This document shows, piece after piece, positions 44,202 through 53,693 of a DNA stretch of 64,000 nt. Below the pieces are notes generated by a model. The model saw only the letters and a program-made list of their open reading frames with translations, searched no databases and was not told where the DNA came from. The stretch covers positions 62,001-126,000 of the forward strand of contig NZ_VCMV01000014.1 in the NCBI RefSeq assembly GCF_008757455.1, written 5' to 3'. Made by a program: the position numbers and the translations under genes. How positions within the stretch are numbered: position 1 is the first letter of the stretch; each line of letters opens with the position of its first letter. Source of the DNA: Microvirga brassicacearum (lineage in GTDB: Bacteria > Pseudomonadota > Alphaproteobacteria > Rhizobiales > Beijerinckiaceae).

Positions 44202-44456
44202 ATGGGCAGCGGCATCCTCAAGCGTTCCGTCGCGATCGCCGGCCATCGCACCAGCATCTCGCTGGAGGAGCCGTTCTGGGAATTGTTGCGCCAGATGGCC
44301 GAGCGCGAAGCGGTTTCCATGCAGGGGCTGATCGGGCGCATCGATGCGGAGCGCGGCGATCAGAATCTGTCTTCGGCGATCCGCGTTTTCATCGTCAATC
44401 GCTTGCGGATGGAAATCAGCCGCCTGGCCGCACCTGAATCTCCGGCGGAGGCATAA
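44202..44456 (+). CDS. ribbon-helix-helix domain protein
   Basis: An 84-residue protein of the RHH_4 type: the ribbon strand RSVAIAGHRTSISLEE and the helices FWELLRQMAEREAVSMQGLI, then LSSAIRVFIVNRLRMEI. Such proteins bind DNA as dimers. It starts immediately after the DUF4169 stop. Its last 41 bases overlap the asmA-like gene on the other strand. Confidence 0.86.
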   Translation: MGSGILKRSVAIAGHRTSISLEEPFWELLRQMAEREAVSMQGLIGRIDAERGDQNLSSAIRVFIVNRLRMEISRLAAPESPAEA

Positions 44457-47400
44457 GCTCAATCGTCGGCGTCAGCGACGGCATTTCCAACGGCACCGAA
44501 CTCTGCGGCTCCGGGGTTGGCTGCTTCTGCTGTTCCGATTGCAGGCGCTCGGCTTCCCGACGAGCCCGCTCGGCCTCTTCCTTCATGCGGGTCTGTCGCG
44601 CCGCCTCGTCGGCCGCCGCCTTGGCTTTCAGCCGGTCCGCTTCCTGTTTCGCCTGCAATTGCCGCTGGCGCTCGGCGGCCGCCTTTTCGAAAGCCTCGAT
44701 CTTTTCGAGCTCGCGTTTCAGCACGATCGCCGCAAGGCCATTGCGGAAGGGGCCGACGTCGATCTCGCGCGACGGCACGCCGGCGACGCTCTTCCACGCG
44801 AGGCCGATCGCCGGCGGAGCGCCTGTCCATTCGGGCGGAACGGCGCGCGCCGTCATCGAACCTCTGGCATCCAACGAGAGAGACTTGAGATCGAAGGTCA
44901 CCGTTCCGCGCCAAGTCGATGCGGCGGCCTCGACAATGAAGGGCGACAATCGCAAGCCGCCGCCGATCAGAGCCGCCGAGGTGCTGATGTTTGTCGCCGT
45001 GAGCGGCGCGCGGTTGAGTTCCGCGCTGATGACAGCTTCGGCCCGGCCGGCAACGAGAGGCTCGCTCTCGGCAAGAAGTTGCTTGCCCGCCCTGTCGAGC
45101 GCCGCGGGATCGGTTTCCGGGATGCGCAAATTCGCCACTGTCCACTCGCCCGAACCTCCGAGATTCGAGATCAGGGAAGCGATCGTCTCGCCGGCGCTTC
45201 CGAATTTCAGCGACCCCGTCAGCCGCGCCTCGAATGGTGCTGCCGTCAGCGCCGAGAGCGGCACATCCCGCAAGGCTCCCTCGCCGACGATGGACGCGAG
45301 GGAACCTTGGCGCGTGATGGTTGCGGAGCCCGTCAGCTTGCCTGTGCCGAGCACCGTGTCCAGATCGCGGATGCCGATGCCTTCGGTCGTCGCATCGAGA
45401 ATGAAACTGGCGCGCGAAACCCGCAGGCCGCGACCGAGATCGAGAGCGGCAGCACGGATCGTCACCTGACCACCGCGAACAAGCCGCGCGCTTTGACCAA
45501 ACCGGGCGGTGGACCACAAAGCGGTCGCGTCAGGCACGCCGGGGGCGCTCAGCGCAAGCGTCGTCACGAGCCACGGCAACGACAATTTGTCGAGGGAGAT
45601 CTCGCCGCTGATATCCGCCCGCGACCGCGCGGCGAGCCGCGCCTGCACCTTGCTGTCGGCCACCTGGCCGCGAATTTCGAGGAGCGTGGCATCCCGCTCG
45701 CGTCCCAATGTGACTTGAGCCTTAACGGGAACCGGTGGAGCGACGCCCGCGCCGTCGCCCAACAAGAGAAGAAACGGCGTGATGTCGGCGGTGTCGATCT
45801 CCGCGGCACCGCTATCGACCACATCGTCGTCGGCGCTGAGCGTGAATGGTCGGCCTGTAGTGACCTTCACGCCGCCCACATCGCCTTCCAGCGTGACGTT
45901 GAATTGTCCCGATCCGAGCCGAATGCCACGGAGCACCACCTTCGACGGGCGGTTGAGCGATCGTACGTCAGGGCGTTGAACCCAGCGCCCGGTATTGTCG
46001 GTTGCGAGCGTGACGTCCAGTTTCTCGGTCCGCCCATCGAGAGAATCGACCTGACCCTCGAAGGCTCCGCCCGCCGCCGTGCCGCGCGCCGTCGTCCGCA
46101 GCCGCATTTCCGAAGTTCCAGGCGGTCTTGCGACCCGCTCCGTGATCACGTCGAGGTCGAGTTCGCCATCCCGCAGGAAGGGTGGGACGAGTTTCGACAA
46201 TCCGCCGATCCAGACACTTCCCATCAGGTCCACGAGGGGAGCAGCGCGTTCCGCCGTGACCTTGCCTTCGATGCGTCCCGAGCCGTCCGGCGCGATGCGC
46301 CCGCTCACTTTCGCGTTCGCGCCCGCGAGGTTGACGATGTCGAGGGATTCGACCAGCAGCGTGGGACCATCCGACAGAATGCGCGCGCCGATGCGGCCAT
46401 CGCCGGGACGGTTGCCGGTTGTCACCCCGCGGGCATCGAGAATGAAACCCACATCCATGTTCTGGGTCGCCTCGAACACGCTCGACACGCGCGGCAATTG
46501 ATCAAGATTGAGATTCTGGATCGCGACCTGCGCTTCGAGCTTTGCCCGCGCTGAGCCCTCCGGCGCCGTGTAGCGAACGTTACCCGTCAGCACTGCGTCG
46601 CCCGTCTTCACACGCAGGTGATTGAACGAGACGACCGGCGACACGAACGCAACGTCGGAGGACGCCTCGAACGGCCTGCCGTCGAGCACTCGCAAGAAAG
46701 GCGAGCGCAGGTTGAGACGGTCGAGATAGCGGGCGAAGCGGTCCGAGGTCTTGGATTGCAGCGCAATCTTGCCGACGGTGCCTCCGCGCGCGCCGAGGCC
46801 CGCCTTGCCCTCCAGAGCGATCCGCGTTTCGCCGGGCGCGGTGAATTCGAACAGGTCGACCGTTGCTTGTCCGCGATCCAGCGAAAGCCGGGCGATGGCG
46901 TTGGACAGGTCCTCCTGACCCAATCCGATGCTGTCGATCTTCAGGTCCAGATCGACCGGCACGGCGAATTTCGGCACCGACCATTCCCGGAACCGGCTTT
47001 TGAAATCCTGCCCGCTTGCCGAAAGAATGAAGCTATCGGCGTCAAGACGGCGACCTTCGAGCCTCAGTGACACCCGAGGCTCGCCGATCTGAATGGTCCC
47101 CTGCCCGGACATCCGGAGACTTGCCCCCCCCTCCCCGGCTTCGAGCGAAACCGGATCGAGCAGGATCAAACCGTTGCTCGCCTTGAATTCGGCGTCGAGC
47201 GTAATGGGGATCGGAATGCCGGCGGCGGCGACCTGGGCGGGCGGACCGAAGAGGAGCTTTGCCTTGCCGGCCACGTTCAACGCGCCATCGTCGCCCGCCG
47301 TAAACGACACCTTCGCGTCGATATCGAAGCGTGGGTGATTGTCGCCTCCACCCGCGAGCTTGACCTGCACGCTCTTGTCAGGAGCCAGTTCGCCCGTAAC

Positions 47401-47973
47401 GAGCCGGAACGGCACACCGCCGGTGCTTCCCTCGACACGCCACGGGCCAATCAGTCTCTGGCCCTCGATGAAAACGTTCTCGGCGTAAAGCTGGTCTGTC
47501 CGGCCAGTACTCGGCATCTGCGTGGTGACCAGGAACTGGCCGATTTTCAGGCTCTCGATCGCCCACTCGCGACCGCGCGCGCTGCCCGTCAGGAGATCGG
47601 GCGGCAGGCGCCAGCTTCCGTCCTGAGAGACCGATACGTTGATGTCGGCACGTCCGACCCGTGTCTCCAGAAAGCGCACCTCACCGCGCAGGAGCGGCGT
47701 CAGTGCCAGTTCAGCCCAGACGAGATCGGCGGTCAGCGTCGGCGAATCCGCCGTTTTTCCGCCCAGTCGCAGCCGATCGAGGCGGATGCGCGGGGTCGGC
47801 AGGAGCCTGATGCCGATATCGCCCTCGGTCCTGGCTTCCGTTCCCGAGGCGCGCGAAATCAACCGATCGACGGTCTCGCGATGATCCTGCCAGTCGATGA
47901 GCGGGGGAGCCGCCACGGCCACCGCCAGGATCACGATCACGATTGAGGCGATAATCGTCAGGATGTCGCGCAA
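44416..47973 (-). CDS. large AsmA-family envelope protein
   Basis: A 1185-residue protein. One N-terminal membrane helix (about 4-22, ILTIIASIVIVILAVAVAA) is followed by a very long periplasmic region of AsmA repeats, and a final Lys/Glu/Arg-rich coiled coil (about 1060-1160) with KAAADEAARQTRMKEEAERA. AsmA-like proteins form bridge-like tubes that may move phospholipids between membranes. The coiled-coil tail is an addition to the plain AsmA layout. The next gene on this strand starts 84 bases upstream. Confidence 0.88.
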   Translation of the reverse strand: MRDILTIIASIVIVILAVAVAAPPLIDWQDHRETVDRLISRASGTEARTEGDIGIRLLPTPRIRLDRLRLGGKTADSPTLTADLVWAELALTPLLRGEVRFLETRVGRADINVSVSQDGSWRLPPDLLTGSARGREWAIESLKIGQFLVTTQMPSTGRTDQLYAENVFIEGQRLIGPWRVEGSTGGVPFRLVTGELAPDKSVQVKLAGGGDNHPRFDIDAKVSFTAGDDGALNVAGKAKLLFGPPAQVAAAGIPIPITLDAEFKASNGLILLDPVSLEAGEGGASLRMSGQGTIQIGEPRVSLRLEGRRLDADSFILSASGQDFKSRFREWSVPKFAVPVDLDLKIDSIGLGQEDLSNAIARLSLDRGQATVDLFEFTAPGETRIALEGKAGLGARGGTVGKIALQSKTSDRFARYLDRLNLRSPFLRVLDGRPFEASSDVAFVSPVVSFNHLRVKTGDAVLTGNVRYTAPEGSARAKLEAQVAIQNLNLDQLPRVSSVFEATQNMDVGFILDARGVTTGNRPGDGRIGARILSDGPTLLVESLDIVNLAGANAKVSGRIAPDGSGRIEGKVTAERAAPLVDLMGSVWIGGLSKLVPPFLRDGELDLDVITERVARPPGTSEMRLRTTARGTAAGGAFEGQVDSLDGRTEKLDVTLATDNTGRWVQRPDVRSLNRPSKVVLRGIRLGSGQFNVTLEGDVGGVKVTTGRPFTLSADDDVVDSGAAEIDTADITPFLLLLGDGAGVAPPVPVKAQVTLGRERDATLLEIRGQVADSKVQARLAARSRADISGEISLDKLSLPWLVTTLALSAPGVPDATALWSTARFGQSARLVRGGQVTIRAAALDLGRGLRVSRASFILDATTEGIGIRDLDTVLGTGKLTGSATITRQGSLASIVGEGALRDVPLSALTAAPFEARLTGSLKFGSAGETIASLISNLGGSGEWTVANLRIPETDPAALDRAGKQLLAESEPLVAGRAEAVISAELNRAPLTATNISTSAALIGGGLRLSPFIVEAAASTWRGTVTFDLKSLSLDARGSMTARAVPPEWTGAPPAIGLAWKSVAGVPSREIDVGPFRNGLAAIVLKRELEKIEAFEKAAAERQRQLQAKQEADRLKAKAAADEAARQTRMKEEAERARREAERLQSEQQKQPTPEPQSSVPLEMPSLTPTIELMPPPEIQVRPGG

Positions 47974-48057
47974 GAGGCGGCCTTTTCTCCGGTTCGGTGC
48001 GGGTTCTTTATCCTATAAGCCAGTAGAGCGGGAGCGCCTGACGGCCTCGGTCCACCG

Positions 48058-49473
48058 TCAAAGCGCAACGATCTTACCCGGATTCATGATGTTGTGCGGA
48101 TCTATCGCCCGTTTCAAGGTGCGCATCAGATCGAGAGCCGCCCGACCATGCTCGATCTCGAGATATTTCATCTTCTTCTGACCGACCCCGTGTTCGCCCG
48201 TGCAGGTGCCTTCCATGGCGAGCGCCCGGCGCACGAGCCGGTCGACAAACGCTTCACAGGCCTCGACCTCCGCCGGGTCGTCCATGTTCACGAGGGGTTG
48301 GACATGGAAATTGCCGTCGCCCACGTGGCCGACGATGGGCGCGATCAGGCCGCACGCCTCGATATCGCGCTTGGTCTCATCGACGCATTCGGCCAGCCGG
48401 GAAATCGGGACGCAAACGTCGGTCGCAACAGACTGCGCGCCGGGGCGCAGTCCCCGCGCTGCCCAATAAGCATCGTGCCGAGCCTGCCATAGCTTCGATC
48501 GGTCCTCCGGCTTGGTCGCCCAATCGAAGGGGCCGCCGGCGAATTCCGCCGCGATCTCCCCAAAGCGCTCAGCCTGTTCCTGAACGCCTGCGGTCGAGCC
48601 GTGGAATTCGAGCAGCAGCAGCGGACTTTCCGGAAGGGTCAGCTTGGAGTGGAGATTGACGGCCCGGACCTGCACTTCGTCGAGCAATTCGATGCGCGCG
48701 ATGGGAATGCCAGTCTGGATCGTCATGATGACGGCGTCACAGGCAGCCTTAACGCTCGGGAAAGGGCAGATGCCCGCCGAGATGGCCTCCGGGATCCCGT
48801 GGAGCTTCACGGTGATTTCGGTGATGATGCCGAGGGTTCCCTCCGATCCGACGAACAGACGGGTGAGGTCGTAACCAGCTGAACTCTTCTTCGCGCGGCT
48901 CGCCGTCTTGACGACCTCGCCGTCGGCGGTGACGACGGTAAGGCCGAGCACCGCGTCCTTCATGGTGCCGTAGCGAACCGCATTGGTGCCGGAGGCCCGG
49001 GTCGCCGCCATGCCGCCGATCGAGGCATCCGCCCCCGGATCGATGGGAAAGAACAAGCCCTTGTCACGCAGATGCTCGTTCAGCTCCTTGCGCGTGACCC
49101 CGGCCTCCACGACGCAGTCGAGGTCCTCCTCGTGGACCGCCAAGATGTTCTTCATCAGGCTCACATCGACCGAAACGCCGCCGCAAGGCGCGTTGACATG
49201 GCCCTCGAGGGACGTCCCCGTGCCGAAGGGAATGATCGGCACATCACGCGCCGCGCACAGCTTGACGATTTCGGAGACCTCCGCCGTCGTGCGGGGATAG
49301 ACCACCAGGTCCGGCGGCTGGTTCTTGACCCACGTGAGCGTATGCCCGTGCTGCTCGCGCACCGCCGCGGACGCGACGACACGGTCGCCCAGGTGTTCGG
49401 CAAGCTTGCTCGACAGGCCCGCAAGGGCAGCTTCGGATGGTTTCGGGCGGGTTTGCAGATGTGGCTCGTTCAT
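48058..49473 (-). CDS. FAD-linked oxidase (D-lactate dehydrogenase / GlcD type)
   Basis: A 471-residue flavoprotein of the FAD-binding PCMH plus FAD-oxidase C-terminal type. PPDLVVYPRTTAEVSEIVKLC and PIIPFGTGTSLEGHVNAPCGG form the FAD pyrophosphate-binding region; GEHGVGQKKMKYLEIEHG near the C-terminus is the family's conserved His motif, and IDPHNIMNPGKI ends the protein. It would oxidise a 2-hydroxy acid such as D-lactate, but glycolate oxidase-type or D-2-hydroxyglutarate activity is possible. Confidence 0.9.
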   Translation of the reverse strand: MNEPHLQTRPKPSEAALAGLSSKLAEHLGDRVVASAAVREQHGHTLTWVKNQPPDLVVYPRTTAEVSEIVKLCAARDVPIIPFGTGTSLEGHVNAPCGGVSVDVSLMKNILAVHEEDLDCVVEAGVTRKELNEHLRDKGLFFPIDPGADASIGGMAATRASGTNAVRYGTMKDAVLGLTVVTADGEVVKTASRAKKSSAGYDLTRLFVGSEGTLGIITEITVKLHGIPEAISAGICPFPSVKAACDAVIMTIQTGIPIARIELLDEVQVRAVNLHSKLTLPESPLLLLEFHGSTAGVQEQAERFGEIAAEFAGGPFDWATKPEDRSKLWQARHDAYWAARGLRPGAQSVATDVCVPISRLAECVDETKRDIEACGLIAPIVGHVGDGNFHVQPLVNMDDPAEVEACEAFVDRLVRRALAMEGTCTGEHGVGQKKMKYLEIEHGRAALDLMRTLKRAIDPHNIMNPGKIVAL

Positions 49474-49653
49474 TTGTGCTTCAGGTGCGAGTGCGGATCT
49501 TCGTTATCCATACCTACCAAAACCGTTGCAAAGGCAACACTCTGCGCAAAAATCGCGAACCATCGATGGATCTCAGTGCGTTTTGTGCTAGTATTTCGTT
49601 TCGAGCTTGGACAGAGAGGATCCCGTGATCGGATTTGGAAGAGAGCGCTGGTC

Positions 49654-50208
49654 ATGAAAGAGCGGGGTCCCGTCTTCTTTTTCGCGCCGTTCGTGTCATC
49701 CACGATGGAGGTCTCTCCGGCCTGGATCGACTATAACGGCCATATGAACATGGCTTATTTCCACGTGTTCTTCGATCGTGCGCTCGAAGAGGCGTTCGGG
49801 TTGCTCGGCCTCGGCCAGGAATATCTCGAGGAACGCCAGGGCTCCTTCTTCGTCGCCGAGACCCATACTCTCTACCGACGCGAATTGCGCGCCTACGATC
49901 CGGTGCGGGTAACGCTCCAACTCCTCGATATGGATGAGAAGCGGCTCCACCTCTACATGGAACTCCGCCATGCCCGCGAAGGCTGGATCTCGGCCACCAA
50001 TGAGAGCCTCGGCCTCCACATGGACATGAACCTGCGCAAGGTGGCTCCCTTCCCGGATGACATCCAGACCAACATCGCAGTGATGAAGACGTCTCATGCG
50101 CGCTTGGCGAAGCCACAGAGCCTCGGCAAGATCATCGGAATTCCCTCACCCCGGAATGCGGATCGCACCCTTCGCGAGCCTCTGGTGGCTGCGGGAACGC
50201 GTCACTAG
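49654..50208 (+). CDS. thioesterase family protein (4HBT-like hot dog)
   Basis: A 184-residue hot-dog protein: VSPAWIDYNGHMNMAYFHVFFDRALEEAF is the conserved start with the catalytic Asp (DYNGHMN), and FVAETHTLYRRELRAYDPVRV the second block. It hydrolyses acyl-CoA thioesters; some relatives serve carnitine or hydroxy-acid metabolism. The ATG at 49654 has GAGAG upstream. A C-terminal helical extension of about 40 residues follows the domain. It is divergent from the FAD-linked oxidase gene. Confidence 0.85.
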   Translation: MKERGPVFFFAPFVSSTMEVSPAWIDYNGHMNMAYFHVFFDRALEEAFGLLGLGQEYLEERQGSFFVAETHTLYRRELRAYDPVRVTLQLLDMDEKRLHLYMELRHAREGWISATNESLGLHMDMNLRKVAPFPDDIQTNIAVMKTSHARLAKPQSLGKIIGIPSPRNADRTLREPLVAAGTRH

Positions 50209-50322
50209 GGCTGCGTTCAGCTTCTTCAAAAACCCATCCAGCCCGATCTTATGCTGGCGCATGGTCTTCACTGCGCGGATCAGGCTGTGACGAACTGGCG
50301 AGTACCGTGGGCTCATCGATGC

Positions 50323-50754
50323 CTAACGGTTGAGCGCCCCAATAAAGGCCAGCATCGCCGCGCAGCCGAGCGCCGTCCGCACAGCGTGCAGGCGCCCCCA
50401 TTTCAGCATGAGGTCCCGAGTGTCAGGCCCAGCTAGGGCCGGTTCGGTGTCCATGAGTTTCTTGTTGGTCGGGAGAATGCGCATCAGGGTGTAGGGCCAA
50501 TTGGCGATCATCAGGATCGCGCCGATCAGGAATGCCAATCCGCCCGTTTGAGCCCAAGCAGTGACGCCCAGCAGAAATCCAAGGACGGCCAGCGACGATT
50601 GCATGATCAACCCGCGCCGATACGCAGGCTTCCATTGTGCCAGCATGGGCCCGTCGTCGAGCTTCAGCCTTGCGGGCTGCTCCACCACATTGATGTAGAA
50701 CGCCGCGCCGGCAAAAACCGCGGAAACCAAAAGAGCCAGAGAACCAGCGAGCAT
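50323..50754 (-). CDS. DUF1772 membrane protein
   Basis: A 143-residue protein with four hydrophobic segments: LAGSLALLVSAVFAGAAFYINVVEQPARL, then SLAVLGFLLGVTAWAQTGGLAFLIGAILMIANWPYTLM and a last one at the C-terminus. The YINVVEQPARL block and IANWPYTLMRILPTNKKLM match DUF1772 (anthrone oxygenase-like). Function in bacteria unknown. It is convergent with the thioesterase gene. Confidence 0.85.
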   Translation of the reverse strand: MLAGSLALLVSAVFAGAAFYINVVEQPARLKLDDGPMLAQWKPAYRRGLIMQSSLAVLGFLLGVTAWAQTGGLAFLIGAILMIANWPYTLMRILPTNKKLMDTEPALAGPDTRDLMLKWGRLHAVRTALGCAAMLAFIGALNR

Positions 50755-50816
50755 CCCACTTCTCCAGACGCAATACTGGAACAGTTTCGCTGGGAATTAG
50801 GCTCGTGTCCAGCGTC

Positions 50817-51089
50817 TCAGCAGCCGATCGAGCCGGCCGGGCAGGTACCGATCCGGGCCGGCGGCGACGGGTTCGACAGGTTCTGCCGCCTGTCCAGACG
50901 TTGCCGCAATTGGTTGTTGTCGATCTGGTATTGCTGCTCGCGCTGCAAGATCCGCTGCTCCTGCTGGATCGAGCGGTTGAGTTCCTTCACCTGCCGTTCG
51001 GCCGGGGTGGTGCGGGGCAAGCGCGTTTGTGCCGCAGCCGGCACGGCCAAGGTTGCGAGAATGGCAGCTGCCACCATCAAACGGCGCAT
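50817..51089 (-). CDS. small exported protein, unknown
   Basis: A 90-residue protein with a signal peptide (MRRLMVAAAILATLAVPAAA, cleavage before QT) and a charged, Gln/Arg-rich coiled-coil region (LNRSIQQEQRILQREQQYQ). Two Cys near the end (GTC, GC) could form a disulphide. ATG at 51089 with AGGGA upstream; an ATG at 51110 is less supported. Divergent from the helicase gene. Confidence 0.65.
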   Translation of the reverse strand: MRRLMVAAAILATLAVPAAAQTRLPRTTPAERQVKELNRSIQQEQRILQREQQYQIDNNQLRQRLDRRQNLSNPSPPARIGTCPAGSIGC

Positions 51090-51238
51090 CGGAGATCCCT
51101 TTCCGTTCATCCATCACCATATGGGTGGGGAAAGCTCTTCTGTCCAACGGGGTTTCGGCTGCGACAGGCCGTCTTTGCGGTGAGCGCTCGCGACTGCGCC
51201 CTCGACGCCGTTCGCGTTTTGATCCATGGTCGCGCCAA

Positions 51239-53617
51239 ATGAATCAGCCTGATCCAAGACCAGATCTTTCCGAGGATCTCACCCACATACCGGGTTCTCA
51301 ATCGCTCAGCGCCCGGGCGCGCGCTGCGGTTACGCCGCAGACCCCGTACCTGTCGGGTCTGAACCCGGAGCAGCGCGCCGCCGTGGAGGCGACCGAGGGG
51401 CCGGTGCTCGTTCTGGCTGGCGCCGGCACGGGCAAGACCCGGGTTCTCACCACCCGCATCGCCCACCTGATCGCCACCGGCAAGGCGCGACCCTTCGACA
51501 TTCTGTCGGTGACCTTCACCAACAAGGCGGCCCGCGAAATGCGCGAACGGGTCGCGTCCCTCATCGGTCCGGTGGCCGAGGGCATGCAATGGCTCGGAAC
51601 CTTCCACTCGATCGGCACCAAGATCCTGCGGCGGCACGCCGAACTGGTCGATCTGCGTTCCGACTTCACCATTCTCGGCACCGACGACCAGCTCAGATTG
51701 ATGAAACAGGTTATCGCGGCTGAAAACATCGACGAGAAACGCTGGCCTGCGCGCCAACTCGCTTCCATGATCGATGGCTGGAAGAACCGCGGCCTCGGCC
51801 CGGCTCAGGTTCCGGCGGGCGAAGCCGGCGCATTTGCCAACGGCAAGGGCGGGCGGCTCTACACCGCCTATCAGGACCGCCTGAAAACGCTCAACGCCGC
51901 TGATTTCGGCGACCTGCTGCTCGAATGCCTGCGCCTTTGGCGCGAGCATCCCGACATCCTCGCGCAATATCAAAAGCGCTTTCGCTATATGCTGGTTGAC
52001 GAGTACCAGGACACCAACGTTGCGCAATATCTCTGGCTTCGGCTATTGGCGCAGGCGCACAAGAACCTGTGCTGCGTCGGCGACGACGACCAGTCGATTT
52101 ATGGCTGGCGCGGCGCCGAGGTCGACAACATCCTGCGCTTCGAGCACGATTTTCCAGGCGCCACCGTGATCCGGCTGGAGCGCAACTATCGTTCCACCGC
52201 GCATATCCTGTCGGCTGCCTCGGGGCTGATCGCCAAGAACCAGAGCCGCCTCGGCAAGACGTTGCGGACGGAGGACGAGCCCGGGGAGAAAGTCTCGATC
52301 ACCGGCGCATGGGATTCGGAGGAAGAGGCGCGTCTGATCGGCGAAGAGATCGAGGCCCTGCACACGAAGCAGCATTCGCTGGCCGAGATGGCGATCCTCG
52401 TGCGCACCACGGCGCAGATGCGCGCGCTTGAAGATCGGCTTGTCGAGATTGGCGTACCCTATCGCATCATCGGTGGACAACGCTTCTACGAGCGTGCGGA
52501 GATCCGCGATGCCCTCGCCTATTTGCGCTGCGTCAACCAGCCGGCGGACGACCTCGCATTCGAGCGGATCATCAACGTGCCCAAACGCGGGCTTGGCGAC
52601 GCGACGATCCAGCTCCTGCACGGCCACGCGCGGGCCGCCCGCGTGTCGATGATGGAAGCGGCGCGCTTCCTCGTCGAAACCGACGAGCTGAAACCGAAGC
52701 CGCGCGCGACCTTGCGCGATTTGCTGATCTCTTTCGGGCGCTGGTCGCAGCTCTCGCAGACCATGACCCAATCCGACGTCGCACAAACGGTGCTGGAGGA
52801 ATCCGGCTACACCGATATGTGGCAGAAGGACAAATCGGCCGACGCTGCAGGACGTCTGGAGAACCTCAAGGAACTCGTGCGCTCGATGGAGGAGTTCCCG
52901 GATCTCCAGAGCTTCCTCGAACATGTCTCGCTCGTGATGGAAGCAAACGATTCCGACACGACCGAGCGCGTCAGCCTGATGACCATGCATGCCGCCAAGG
53001 GGCTCGAATTCGACACGGTCTTCCTGCCCGGTTGGGAGGAAGGCCTGCTGCCGAACCAGCGCGCGCTCGACGAGAGCGGCCGCGCCGGACTGGAAGAAGA
53101 GCGGCGGCTGGCCCATGTGGGGATCACCCGCGCAAAGCGGCGCGCGAAGATCTATTTCGCCTCCAACCGCCGCATCCACGGTCTGTGGAATTCGACGATT
53201 CCCAGCCGCTTCGTGGACGATCTTCCCGAAGCCAACGTGGAGATCGTCGAGGCGCCGGCGAATTTCTCCCACGGCAGCGGATATGGCGGCGGTTCGCGCT
53301 TCGATCGGATGCCGGCATTCAGCGGTTCGTCCTATCAGACGCCGGGCTGGCAGCGTGCACAGGCCCGCAACGCCGGCAAGGACGATGGTTACTCGGCGGG
53401 CCGCTCCGGCGACAGGCGCGGGCCTATGGTGATTGACGGCGAACTGGTCGCCAAATCCACCGGCACCGCCTCGGCCTTCAGCAAAGGGGGCCGGGTTTTC
53501 CACACCAAGTTCGGGCCCGGCACCGTTGAGGCGATCGACGGGAACAAGCTCACGGTGGAGTTCGACAAGGCGGGACGGAAGATGGTGCTCGACAGCTTCG
53601 TGGAGGCGTTGGGGTAG
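51239..53617 (+). CDS. UvrD/PcrA-type superfamily 1 DNA helicase
   Basis: A 792-residue helicase with the full set of motifs: Walker A GAGTGKT (61-67), MLVDEYQDTN (Walker B), GDDDQSIYGWRGA, and the C-terminal VSLMTMHAAKGLEFDTVFL block. The C-terminal tail RVFHTKFGPGTVEAIDGNKLTVEF is the UvrD/PcrA RNA-polymerase interaction (Tudor-like) domain. It works 3' to 5' in nucleotide excision repair, mismatch repair and displacement of stalled complexes. The start at 51239 is used although the frame is open further upstream. Confidence 0.94.
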   Translation: MNQPDPRPDLSEDLTHIPGSQSLSARARAAVTPQTPYLSGLNPEQRAAVEATEGPVLVLAGAGTGKTRVLTTRIAHLIATGKARPFDILSVTFTNKAAREMRERVASLIGPVAEGMQWLGTFHSIGTKILRRHAELVDLRSDFTILGTDDQLRLMKQVIAAENIDEKRWPARQLASMIDGWKNRGLGPAQVPAGEAGAFANGKGGRLYTAYQDRLKTLNAADFGDLLLECLRLWREHPDILAQYQKRFRYMLVDEYQDTNVAQYLWLRLLAQAHKNLCCVGDDDQSIYGWRGAEVDNILRFEHDFPGATVIRLERNYRSTAHILSAASGLIAKNQSRLGKTLRTEDEPGEKVSITGAWDSEEEARLIGEEIEALHTKQHSLAEMAILVRTTAQMRALEDRLVEIGVPYRIIGGQRFYERAEIRDALAYLRCVNQPADDLAFERIINVPKRGLGDATIQLLHGHARAARVSMMEAARFLVETDELKPKPRATLRDLLISFGRWSQLSQTMTQSDVAQTVLEESGYTDMWQKDKSADAAGRLENLKELVRSMEEFPDLQSFLEHVSLVMEANDSDTTERVSLMTMHAAKGLEFDTVFLPGWEEGLLPNQRALDESGRAGLEEERRLAHVGITRAKRRAKIYFASNRRIHGLWNSTIPSRFVDDLPEANVEIVEAPANFSHGSGYGGGSRFDRMPAFSGSSYQTPGWQRAQARNAGKDDGYSAGRSGDRRGPMVIDGELVAKSTGTASAFSKGGRVFHTKFGPGTVEAIDGNKLTVEFDKAGRKMVLDSFVEALG

Positions 53618-53693
53618 GTCCTTCACCCCCTAGCCACGCCCTATCAACTGTGGAACGATCCGGCCTCCCGAATGCGCTTCCTGAGAGGGCTCG

